64,000 bases of DNA from Carya illinoinensis (taxonomy: Eukaryota > Streptophyta > Magnoliopsida > Fagales > Juglandaceae): contig NC_056765.1 of NCBI RefSeq assembly GCF_018687715.1, positions 8,668,501 through 8,732,500 on the forward strand. The letters are read 5' to 3'. Below the pieces are notes generated by a model. The model worked only from the letters and a program-made list of their open reading frames with translations, was not told the DNA's origin and did not search any database. Shown piece after piece: positions 12,965 through 23,095 of this stretch; the first letter of the stretch is position 1, and each line of letters begins with the position of its first letter. The translations under genes and the position numbers were made by a program.

Positions 12965-14040
12965 GAGCCAAAAATATGACGATCCGAATTTGAATCCGCC
13001 GGCTCCATTCTGATTCTAACAAAATGTAGTCCGAGTCAAATTTATTTTTAATTTTTCAATCAAGTGGGAGGTGTTATTGGACTAACTTCGACTCTAATCT
13101 GATCTGACTTTATGCTCTGACTCGGATTCCATCATTCCGACTTTCCCTCTCGAGTCTAGTCTCGAGTCTAAATCTGACATTGAATCTGACTCCGATACGA
13201 TACATATGTTATAAAAACATATATTTATCTATATATTAGTATAGTTATATAGTTAATTATATAACCAAAACTTATATAGTTAAATTCAATAATATAATAG
13301 TGTGAGCTAGTTATTATAAAATAATATAATTAGACTAAGAATAGTTTAGTATATGTAAACATTATAATATTACTATCATACATAATCAAATATAGAAATA
13401 AGTTAAACACTAATATTTAAATAAGTATAGTATAATAAGTTAATAAAATATATACTAATTTACTAAAGTATAATAACATATAATTAGAAACTGGAAAGTC
13501 TAGTATATAATTAAGCTAGAAATAGGTTAGACATTAGTATACTAACAAGTCATACTAATATATAATGACATGTAATTCGATATTATAGTATAAGTCTTCT
13601 ATAGAAACAAATTAGAAATTAATATAGAAATAATGTACTAATAAGTCTAGTATAATTAGTTAATAACACATAATAATAATTTATTAAAATATAATAACAT
13701 GTAATTAGACACTAAAAATAGTATGTAATACTATATTATGATAACATGTTATTAGACACTATAGTATAAGTATAGTATAAAAATAAGTTAGATATTAGTA
13801 TAGAAGTAAATTAGCAGTAATTGATTTAGTTTTAATTTTTAATTTTTTTATAAAAATTGAAATTTGAAAGCCCATACTTTTTTTTTTAAAATGGATAAAT
13901 ATGAAAGTAAAAAATAGCCTAAAGCTGAAAGGCCAAATCCAACTCCACTCCAACTTGAGTTTGAGTCAGATCAGAATTTACACAACTTGGAGTCGGAGTC
14001 AGAATTCGAATTTAAACTCTGACTAAGTCAGTGGTCACCC
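12965..14040. mobile_element. AT-rich element with inverted GACTC/GAGTC-motif ends (putative)
   Basis: Both flanks carry clusters of the motif GACTCGG/GACTCCG (about 13100-13195) and its complement GGAGTCGGAGTC (about 13950-14030), in opposite orientation. The middle (about 13200-13810) is an AT-rich series of degenerate repeats built on phrases such as 'AACATGTAATTAGACACTA' and 'AGTATAG'. This is the look of a non-autonomous DNA transposon with subterminal motif arrays. Exact ends and target duplication were not found. Confidence 0.35.
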
Positions 14041-14290
14041 CCTAGTTTTTTTCTCTTTTTGCTATAATTGACAAAGTAGTTGTTTATTTTGCTTTTAATT
14101 TCATGTTTTATTTTATAATTTTTAGAAATTCTCTATTCATTTGTTGAATGGATGGAATGTCAATGTTGTCAAGTTTCATGGTTAGTGATTGATCTGCGTG
14201 TCATTTTTTATTCTTAGTTGTTAACCTTCTCATTTAAACCTTTTATATTGTTATACTTCTTAAATAAGCAACCCTATTGGAATGGTGATT

Positions 14291-14776
14291 TATGCGTGCG
14301 AGGGCTGGCCTGTCCTACTTGGTAAAACCCATGGGCCATAAGGAGAATGGGCTGAAAGGACTCAGGAAGAAGGGCCCGGGCAAACCTGCCACTAGGAAAC
14401 TCGGCCAGTAGTTTGCCCCTATCTCCTATCTCGGCGCATTAATGGGACTAGGATTCCATCTCTTAAAGAATCGAATGCATTAAATATGTCCGAGAGTGGC
14501 CTCTCCTGAGATCGAACCACTGTACCTGGCTCGAGTGGCTGCATTAAATGCCATGTCCTGCCGTTTCGGCAAGGAGAATGAGGACCATGATGGCAGTTTT
14601 ATGAGGAATGGGACACGAATAAAAGCAGGTCCGTGACACGAAGGAAAAATAGGTTCTTTCACAGGTAAGACTCATCCTCTCCGTTTTAAACATTTAAGCT
14701 CCCACAATAACTAATTTGGGCATCAAAGGCTACCTGGTCCTAACCAACCTTTCCTTCCCTCTTTTGCAGGCATTAG
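14291..14776. mobile_element. ~0.49 kb element flanked by 9-bp direct repeats
   Basis: ATGGTGATT occurs exactly at 14282-14290 and 14777-14785, bracketing a 486 bp GC-richer segment that contrasts with its AT-rich surroundings. A 9-bp duplication suggests a Mutator-like element, and the two ends share a weak inverted similarity (ATGCGTGCGAGGG against ATGCCTGCAAAAGAGGG). The inner sequence, with a pyrimidine tract ending in TTTTGCAG, also resembles part of a Ty3/gypsy LTR, so the class is uncertain. Confidence 0.4.
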
Positions 14777-15084
14777 ATGGTGATTACAACGACGGCTACA
14801 AAACATACCTTAACACCTATCTTTTATGAATATTGCTTGGACCAGTGAGGATTTTTACTGATTTGTTTCTTTTTACTTAATGGTTAAGGAATTACTTTTT
14901 AATGAGTTTGTGATTATTTTTTTTAATGTTTAAAAGATTTAAAAATTTTTTGACAAAAAAGTAGAATTTTTTTTTACCTTCTCAGTTAGGATCCTCGATA
15001 GTTGTAGCAGGATCGATCTTTCATCTCATTTGATTCTGACTGATGTTATATGTTTCAACTACTTACAACAAGTTGAGATTTGTT

Positions 15085-15777
15085 TTTTTAAAAAAGAGGA
15101 CAATCCCTCAATTTTATTAAAAAGACTCATTTATGACATAGGAATACTATATTACAAACAAATCTACGATTACAAAAGTCTTTAACCAAGGTTTCAAAAA
15201 ATTCCTATACCTTTACAATATTTCGATGTAACTATTCAAAAAAATCAAGACTATATAATAAGAAAACTAAAACAGAAGTTTCCATATAAAGTTTGGCAAA
15301 CTAGGTTTATCAATAACAAAGATTTCATACAGTTGTTGAGGCATATGTAAAGTAAAAGAAAAAAGACAAAGTAATAATTGTTGCTCCAAGGTTAACTAAA
15401 ATATCTGTCCTTTCATTGCTTTCTCTATATATGCTAAAGATCAAAATCCATAAATTTGTCGAAATCAAGTATATCTTCCCAAAGATCCACATACCTGCAA
15501 GTAATGCTTTTCTTATTTTTATACTAATTAACTACCTGCAAAGCATCTCATCTGATTCAACAATGATATTATAAAAACGAAGTTGGTAACATAAAGATAT
15601 GCAAGCTTCAAGTGTAGAAAGTTATGCAAAAACACTTATACCAGTCCTCAATTAATGGAAAAGCCATGCATGAAATGACCATAATGAACACAAAGGATCC
15701 AACCACAACTAGCAAATTCGATGTTGCCCTCTAAGGCTCCATTAATGTTGAGTTTTATTCTATCAATAAGATGATTT
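15085..15777 (-). mobile_element. LINE RNase H/3' end remnant, downstream part
   Basis: On the minus strand the translation follows a plant LINE RNase H domain: 'KLNINGALEGNIEFASCGW' near 15740-15690, then 'HGFSIN', then a degenerate block up to an 'IEKAMKGQIF' segment near 15400. The end near 15085-15125 reads as TTTTAATAAAATTGAGGG, a common LINE 3' terminus. Stops and frameshifts show it is dead. The upstream part of the same domain continues on the far side of the copia element, at 21704. Confidence 0.5.
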
Positions 15778-16219
15778 TGTTATAGAACTATCGAAAAGGA
15801 AAGAGAGAGATAGATTTATTATAAAACTTTCTAAAAGGAGAGAGAGAGATAGAACTCAGAGAAGTTATGAAATTTATGAATTTCTTAAAGAATTCAACGA
15901 TATATATAGGCGTACAAAGGGAACTATGCTAGCTTACTATGCAATAATATGCTGACACTATGCACTGTGCATATGTCGGCCATTTACTATGCCAGTTACT
16001 ATGCAGTACTATGCTGGCACTATGCACTGTGCATTATGTCGACCATTTACTATGTCAGTTACTATGTAGTACTATGCTGGTACTATGCACTGTGCATTAT
16101 GTCGACCATTCACTATGCCATTCACTATGCAGTACTATGTTGGCACTATGCACTGTGCATATATCGGCTAGCTCAAGGTGATCATACAATTTATTTTACA
16201 ATAATGTTATTTTACAATA
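15778..16219 (-). repeat. Copia 3' LTR (left in window)
   Basis: 442 bp, starting TGTTATAG at 15778. The inner end reads CAATA where the partner LTR has CAACA. It contains four copies of a 62-63 bp unit carrying the near-palindrome TATGCACTGTGCAT, starting near 15959, 16021, 16084 and 16147. Confidence 0.9.
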
Positions 16220-16229
16220 CTCCCCCTTT
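16220..16229 (-). other. Copia polypurine tract
   Basis: Read on the minus strand, AAAGGGGGAG sits directly against the inner edge of the 3' LTR. That is where the primer for plus-strand DNA synthesis of an LTR retrotransposon lies. Confidence 0.75.
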
Positions 16230-16442
16230 GGATGACCACATATAATGAATATGCCTCGTTAAAATCTTGCCAAGGAAAAACCCTGTGGGAAAAAAACCAA
16301 TGGCGAAGGAAAAATAGTACAATATTCATGTGTACCGTATAATGCTTTAAGATTGCCTCATTAAAACCTTGCAAAGAAAAACCCAGTGGGATAAAACCTT
16401 AGCGAAGGAAAAAGAGTACAATCAGTATAAGTCTTCAAGACA

Positions 16443-19400
16443 TTACTCCCTCTGAAAAGTGCATGATAAAAGGTCTTCAAATCTCCGCATTCCAATGTTC
16501 TGCACAATCTTCTTAAATGTTGCAGTTGGTAATGCTTTCGTGAATAAATCTGTCAGATTATCACTTGATCGTATCTGCTTTATTTTAATTTCACCTTTCT
16601 CTTGAAGTTCATGAGTATAAAAGAATTTAGGTGAAATATGTTTGGTTCTATCACCTTTGATATATCCTCCTCTAATTTGAGTAATACAAGCAGCATTATT
16701 TTCGTATAAAGTTGTTGGGCTATCATTAATCACTGGAAGACCACACTTTTCTTGAATATGTTGGATCATTGATCTTAGCCAAATACATTCTCGACTTGCT
16801 TCATGAATTGCAATGCTCTCTGAGTGATTTGAAGAGGTAGCAGATAATGTTTGTTTGACAGATCTCCATGATATAGCAGAATTTCCATAAGTAAATACAT
16901 ATCTAGTTTGAGATCTACCTCTGTGTGGATCTGAAAGATAACCTGCATCTGCATATCCAACTAATTGTGGATTTGAACCATGTTGATAAAATAATCCCAT
17001 ATCAACCGTACCTCGAAGGTATCGAAGGATATGTTTAATGCCATTCCAATGTCTTCGAGTTGGTGCGGAACTATATCTTGCAAGTAAATTAACTGAAAAT
17101 GCAATATCAGGCCGAGTGCAATTTGCAAGATACATCAGGGCTCCAATTGCACTGAGATAAGGTATTTCAGGACCAAGAATTTCTTCATTGTGTTCACAAG
17201 GACGAAATGGATCCTTTTGCACATTAAGTGATCGAACAACCATTGGAGTACTCAGGGGATGAGCTTTGTCCATGTAAAAGTGTTTCAAGACTTTCTCTGT
17301 ATAATTTGACTGATGAATGAGAATTCCATTTGGCAAATGCTCGAGCTGCAGGCCGAGACAAAATTTCGTTTTGCCAAGATCCTTCATTTCAAATTCATTC
17401 TTTAAATATGTAGCGGTTCTTCTGATCTCTTCAGGAGTTCCAACAAGATTTAGATCATCAACATAAACCGCAATAATAACAAATTCGGAGTCTGATTTCT
17501 TAATAAAAACACATGGGCATATTGGATTATTCTCAAATCCTTCTTTCAATAGATATTCGCTAAGGAGTTTATACCACATGCGTCCGGATTGTTTTAACCC
17601 ATATAAAGATCTTTGAAACTTAATAGAATACATACTTCTGGATGTACTCAGATTAGAAGCTTCAGGCATTTTATATCCTTCAAGGATTTTCATATATATG
17701 TCATGATCTAATGATCCATATAAATATGCAGTAACCACATTCATCAATTGCATATTCAATCTTTTTATAACTGCCAAACTGATCAAATATCTGAATGTGA
17801 TTGCATCCATAACAGGAGAGTATGTTTCCTCATAATCAATCCCCGGTTTCTGCAGGAAACCTTGTGCAACAAGTCGTGCTTTATATCGCACAATTTCATT
17901 GCTTTCATTACGTTTACGTATAAATACCCATTTATATCCAAAGGGCATTACACCCTTTCATGTTTGTATAATTGGTCCAAAGACCTCTCGCTTTGCTAGC
18001 GAGTTTAATTCAGCTTCAATAGCTGATTTCCATTTTGGCCAGTCATCTCTACTTCGACATTCTTCGACAGTTCTTGGCTCAATTTCTTCATTACTTCTGG
18101 TAATGTCAAGAGCCATTTTATATGAAAATATGTTGTCGACAACAGTTTTATTTCTATTCAAAATTTCTCCTGTACTCATGAAATGTATCGAGATCTCGTT
18201 ATTTTCAGGTACTTGTCCCTCTTCAAGGGAAGACATTTCATGAAATACCTCTTCAGGAGGTTCTTTCTCAGGAGATTTACTCTCTTCAGGAGCATCAATT
18301 ACTCTTATGGCCTGTGTTGGTATGGACTCTTCAAGAGTACCAAATTCATTTTGTATTTTCCTCTTCCGAGAAATTTTGTCCTTAGCACCAATAGGCCGTC
18401 CACGCTTCAGGCGTATCTTAGATTCGCCTATTGCTATTTTGGCAACTTGTCCTTCAGGGACTGCAATCCTTGCTGGAACATTAACAGCAGGAATATATGA
18501 TTTTACCACACCTTTAGTGTCAGTAAATACATCCGGTAATTGGTTTGCAACACTTTGCAAATGAATAATCTTTTGAACCTCTAGATTACATTCTTTTGTA
18601 CGAGGATCAAATTGGGAAAGAGTTTTATTTTTCCAAGTAATTTCCTGTCGTGCTTTAGGCACCGACTTCTCATTACCCAATGTTGGAAAAATGGATTCGT
18701 CAAAATGACAATCCTCAAAACGTGCCTTAAACATATCCCCTGTAAGAGGCTCAAGGTATCTGATAATAGATGGAGAATCAAACCCAACATATATCCCAAG
18801 TCTACGTTGAGGGCCCATCTTTGTACGTTGTGGAGGTGCAATTGGAACATATACAGTACATCCAAAAATACGAAGATGAGAAATATTTGGTTGCTGACCA
18901 AATGCAAGCTGTAATGGTGAATATTTGTGATATGCTGATGACCTAACTCAAATTAATGATGCTGCATGAATTATAGCATGTCCCCAAGCAGAAATAGGAA
19001 GATTTGATTTCATGAGTAAAGGTCTAGCGATTAGCTGAAGTCTTTTAATCAATGATTCAGCTAAACCATTTTGAGTATGTGTGTGGGTAACTGGATGTTC
19101 AACATCTATTCCTATTGACATGCAATAATTATCAAAAGCTTGAGATGTAAATTCTCCTGCATTATCCAATCGAATAGTTTTAATTGGATAGTCAGGGAAT
19201 TGTGCTCGTAACTTAATTATTTGTGCAAGAAGTTTAGCAAATGCAGCATTTCTAGTGGAAAGTAAACAAACATGTGACCATCGACTTGATGCATCAATTA
19301 AAATTATAAAATATCTGAACGGTCCACTTGATGGTTGAATAGGCCCACATATATCTCCATGAATCCTTTGTAAAAAAGATGGAGATTCAAAACCAACCTT

Positions 19401-20036
19401 TGAGATAGATGGTTTGATAATCAATTTACCTTGAGAACATGCAGAACATGGATATTCATTGGGTAAGATAATCTTCTGATTCTTTAGGGGATGCCCATAC
19501 GAATTATCAATTATTCGTCTCATCATTATTGATCCCGGATGTCCAAGGCGATCATGCCAAGTCATAAATATTTTGGGATCAATGCACTTCTGGTGCATTA
19601 CAACATGTGATTCAATTGTTCTCATTTTTGTATAATACAATCCAGATGAGAGGGCAGGCAGTTTTTCTAATACGAGCTTCTGGCTCGAAATTATTTTAGT
19701 AATGAGAAGATGCTCTTTATCGTCTTCGTTAATGGTTTCAATATGACAACCATTACGATGTATATCTTTAAAACTTAATAAATTTCTTCTGGATTGTGAA
19801 GAAAATAGAGCATCATTAATGCAAAATTTGGTGCCATTAGGCAACACAATATAAGCTCTTCCGGAGCCTTCAATTAGATTCGATGAACCGGAGATGGTAT
19901 GAACATAGGCTTTACTCAATGTTAGATTTTGAAAATATTTTTTATCCTTAAGAATTGTGTGAGTTGTAGCACTGTCAGCCAGACATACATCTTTATTATT
20001 CATCTCGGAGATAGAAAGTTCATCAATAAGACTCAT
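16443..20036 (-). pseudogene. Copia pol polyprotein, disrupted by stops
   Basis: One continuous frame on the minus strand from the ATG at 20036 to a stop at 16443, broken by TGA codons at 18948-18950 and 17958-17960. In order: protease-like 'LADSATTHTIL' (DSA in place of DSG); a GAG-pre-integrase HHCC zinc region ('HDRLGHPG' with 'CSACSQGK'); integrase with D (GDICGP), D (RLDNAGEF) and E (GLAESLIKR); reverse transcriptase with YVDD; and RNase H ('GYADAGYLSDP', 'SSNHSESIAIHEASRE'). The RT position that normally reads D-V-x-T-A reads N-V-V-T-A (codon at 17739-17741), so a catalytic Asp is lost. The first stop lies where relatives usually have Arg, consistent with CGA to TGA. Acts in reverse transcription and integration when intact. 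Confidence 0.9.
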
Positions 20037-20040
20037 GATT

Positions 20041-21262
20041 CTACAAAATATATAAAACTTTCATTACTAAAAAAAAAACATTACAGAATAAAAATATTTT
20101 ACAATAATATAAAGGAAATACATTAATTAAAAAGGAACACTTCCATGATCAACTCTACCACTAGAATCCTCAAAGAAATCAGAAACATCAAGACTTGTAA
20201 TATCTTCTCCATCTATAGAATTTAAAGCATATGATGGTTCAGCAAAATTTGTTTCAAATTTCTTTATTTTTTCTTTTATGGAAGATTGGTATAAGTCAAC
20301 CAAGTGTTTAGCTGTACGACAGGTACGAGACCAATGTCCAGTCATACCACATCTATGGCATTCATCTTCATATTTCTTTACAAATTTATTTTGAGAACCT
20401 TTGCCCTTTTCTGAGTTGAACCACTTCTGGTGGTACGGTGTATATCTATTATTTTCCCTTTTAGTGTGGTCACTTCTAGGACCTCCACTTCTATAGTTTT
20501 TCTTACCACGTCCACGCCCTCTTTTTCTTTGAAAAGATGCACCATTCGCTTCTGGGAATGATGTAAATCTAGTACCATTCACTTCAGGGAATGATATAGA
20601 ACCAGTAGGACGTGACTGGTGATTTCTTAATAAAAGCTCATTATTTTGCTCAGCTAATAGAAGACAAGATATAAGTTCAGAATATTTCTTGAACTTTCGC
20701 TCTTGATACTGCTGCTGCAGGAGCACATTCGAGGCATGAAAAGTAGTATATGTCTTCTCTAACAAGTCATCATCAGTGACTTTTTCACCACATAATTTCA
20801 ATAGCGAGTTAATTTTAAAGAGTGTAGAGTTATACTCACTAACACTCTTGAAGTCTTGCAACCTCAGGTGCATCCAATCATGACGAGCTTTTGGGAGGAT
20901 TACAGTTTTCTGGTGTTCATATCTCTCCCTTAAATCATTCCACAAAATAAGTGGATCTTTCACCGTTAGATACTCAGTTTTTAATTCTTCATAAAGATGG
21001 TGCCGAAGGAAAATCATTGCCTTAGCACGGTCCTGCAGGGACCCTTGATTTCCTTCTTTAATTGTATCTCCCAGGTTCATTGCATCCAGATGGATCTCAG
21101 CATCAAGGATCCAAGATAAATAATTTTTCCTAGAAATGTCAAGAGCAACGAATTCCAATTTTGTAAGATTTGACATTTTCTACATATATAAATCAGGAAC
21201 ATAAGTATGTTTAATATTTCATATTCATTTTGAAAACTACAAAAAATATATTGAAAGACTTA
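20041..21262 (-). other. Putative alternative introns in copia leader
   Basis: On the minus strand a strong donor, TCAA|GTAAGTC, occurs at 21262 just after the primer-binding region. TATATATGTAG at 21180 lies three bases before the gag ATG, giving an 83 bp AT-rich intron. TATTTTGTAG at 20041, preceded by a T-rich tract, lies four bases before the pol ATG. Splicing the donor to the first would give a gag mRNA; splicing to the second would remove gag and give a pol mRNA. This is inferred from splice-site sequence alone. Confidence 0.45.
20127..21176 (-). CDS. Copia gag protein
   Basis: An intact 349-residue frame with the Ty1/copia gag core ('FVALDISRKNYLSWILDAEI' near the N terminus), an Arg/Gly/Lys-rich basic stretch (about 218-262) and one CCHC zinc knuckle, C-x2-C-x4-H-x4-C, at about 273-286. 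It would form the virus-like particle and bind element RNA. Its stop at 20127 is about 90 bases before the pol ATG, with no overlap, so pol cannot be made by a simple frameshift at the stop. A 3' splice-like site TATGTAG lies three bases before the ATG. Confidence 0.88.
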   Translation of the reverse strand: MSNLTKLEFVALDISRKNYLSWILDAEIHLDAMNLGDTIKEGNQGSLQDRAKAMIFLRHHLYEELKTEYLTVKDPLILWNDLRERYEHQKTVILPKARHDWMHLRLQDFKSVSEYNSTLFKINSLLKLCGEKVTDDDLLEKTYTTFHASNVLLQQQYQERKFKKYSELISCLLLAEQNNELLLRNHQSRPTGSISFPEVNGTRFTSFPEANGASFQRKRGRGRGKKNYRSGGPRSDHTKRENNRYTPYHQKWFNSEKGKGSQNKFVKKYEDECHRCGMTGHWSRTCRTAKHLVDLYQSSIKEKIKKFETNFAEPSYALNSIDGEDITSLDVSDFFEDSSGRVDHGSVPF

Positions 21263-21303
21263 CTTGAAGTAGAGGACTATTAGCTTCAAGATCGTCAGAA
21301 CTC

Positions 21304-21317
21304 TCGTGCTGATAACG
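21304..21317 (-). other. Copia primer-binding region
   Basis: Directly inside the 5' LTR the minus strand reads CGTTATCAGCACGAG. The TATCAG core is shared with the usual plant initiator-tRNA-Met site (TGGTATCAGAGC), though the rest differs. A match to another tRNA region is possible. Confidence 0.5.
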
Positions 21318-21698
21318 TGTTATAGAACTATCGAAAATGAAAGAGAGAGATAGATTTATTATAAAACTTTCTAAAAGGAGAGAGAGAGAGATAGAACTCA
21401 GAGAAGTTATGAAACTTATGAATTTCTTAAAGAATTCAACGATATATATAGGCGTACAAAGGGAACTATGCTAGCTTACTATGCAGTACTATGCTGACAC
21501 TATGCACTGTGCATATGTCGGCCATTTACTATGCCAGTTACTATGCAGTACTATGCTGGCACTATGCACTGTGCATTATGTCGGCCATTCACTATGCCAA
21601 TTACTATGCAGTACTATGCTGGCACTATGCACTGTGCATATATCGGCTAGCTCAAGGTGGTCATACAATTTATTTTACAACAATGTTATTTTACAACA
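21318..21698 (-). repeat. Copia 5' LTR (right in window)
   Basis: 381 bp, the partner of the LTR at 15778-16219 and aligned along its length. It has three copies of the TATGCACTGTGCAT unit (near 21501, 21563 and 21626) instead of four. With a 2-bp (GA) difference this accounts for the 61 bp length gap. Confidence 0.9.
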
Positions 21699-21800
21699 GA
21701 TTTAACCAACGGCCAATATGAGCTTTTGTGTTTTAGTCTCATGGTTCATGATTAATACAAAATTGTGCTTCTCTCTCCAAAAATATATGATTTCTTTTTG
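21699..21800 (-). mobile_element. LINE RNase H remnant, upstream part
   Basis: The minus-strand translation 'AHIGRWLNHLIDRIKLN', formed across the copia insertion site, continues the RNase H domain seen at 15777 and below. This shows that copia landed inside a LINE. Further upstream the similarity fades. Confidence 0.4.
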
Positions 21801-22878
21801 TTGATTTAAGCATCTAACTATCTAAGCATCAGATAGTCCCTCAATGAACAACCTCTTACTGTCTTTGTTCAGAACGACAAGAAAAAAAATTAAAACAAAA
21901 ACAAAATCAATCACACATGAACATAAGATTTATGTGATTCGGCAACGTACTTACATCTACGGAGCTACAAATAATTTTGTTCTCTTAAAAGTCGAATACA
22001 CAATGCAACAGTACACATGAGTGGTCATATGAAAAGTACAATATATATGTGGTGAAGCCCTAATTAGGGTTAGCCGATAATTCCTAATTAAGGGTAGGGT
22101 CCAGGGCTGACTCTTTCATTAGACAACTTAAGCAATTACTTAAGGCCTCTAGTGGAAGAAGGTTACCCAAAAAAACATATAATTAGAATTTTTTAAAGAA
22201 AAAATATTCAGTTAAAAAAATTAATTAATTCAATAAAGAACATCAAAAATATCAAATAAATATTATGTCATTATTAGTTTTAAAAGTATTCCACATAATA
22301 ATTATTTTACTTAGTCTCATTCTAAGAATAAACTTCTCTTTTATCATTATGACTTAATATATAATGTGAAAATTATAAATAGTAAAATTCAATGTTCGAT
22401 TCTTCATAAAATTTTTTTGTATAATCATTCGAAGAGGCAATGGGCCATTTTTTCCCAAATGTGTAGGTTATTTATAGAACTTTATTGACATTAATAATTA
22501 TAATTGGTTCTAGTGCTCGTTTGAATACTAATAATATCTTAGAATATCTGTAAAAAGGAGTAAAATAATTTGAGTTAAGATGTTTTATTGAATTTTTGAA
22601 AAAGAAGAGAGAAAAGTTGAATTTAAGAATATCTGAATATACATGAGAACAATTGTGTTCCCAAATGGGTCCTAAAAGTTTAAAGCATTTCTTGTAAAAT
22701 TAGATTTGATAAAATCCTCTCTAAATCAACAATTTCAAATAAAGATTAATTTGCCTATTAGTTAAAAAATTAGGTGGTATAAAATCTTAATAAGTAATTT
22801 TACTTTGCAAAAAGATTATATAAACAGATACGACTTGAGTTTATTATTCTTATTCATGAGCCTCCTATCATTAGTACC
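21801..22878. other. Spacer between LINE remnants
   Basis: AT-rich, with no coding exon. A segment near 21920-21970 ('TTATGTGATTCGGCAACGTA' and 'CTACGGAGCTAC') resembles a motif common in plant retroelement LTRs, but no paired end was found. Confidence 0.4.
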
Positions 22879-23095
22879 TTTTTTGTGATTTTTTTATTTT
22901 ATTTTTGATAAATAGAACACTTCATTCAAACTTAGAAACATCTTACATGGCAGCATGATCAAACCAAATGGCATGATCAGCAAAATTAGGGAGATTTCTC
23001 CACCACATTTGAACATCCAAAACATTCCATGCATATCTAGTCAAAGTATGAGCTACTCCATTACTCTCTCGGTTCACATGTTCAAAGATAACTTC

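Larger units (their letters stand above)
15778..21698 (-). mobile_element. Ty1/copia LTR retrotransposon, near full length
   Basis: A 5921 bp element whose genes read on the minus strand. It has two LTRs, a primer-binding region, gag, pol in the order protease-integrase-RT-RNase H (Ty1/copia order) and a polypurine tract. It is flanked by a perfect 5-bp target duplication GATTT at 15773-15777 and 21699-21703. The LTRs differ by a few substitutions, one (GA)n length change and one 63-bp repeat unit, suggesting a fairly recent insertion. Pol has two in-frame stops and a changed RT catalytic residue, so this copy should not move on its own. Confidence 0.93.

Noticed and set aside
15949..16181. 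CRISPR-like spaced repeats
   Set aside because: The 62-63 bp periodic units are tandem repeats inside a retrotransposon LTR, with no unique spacers and no cas genes.
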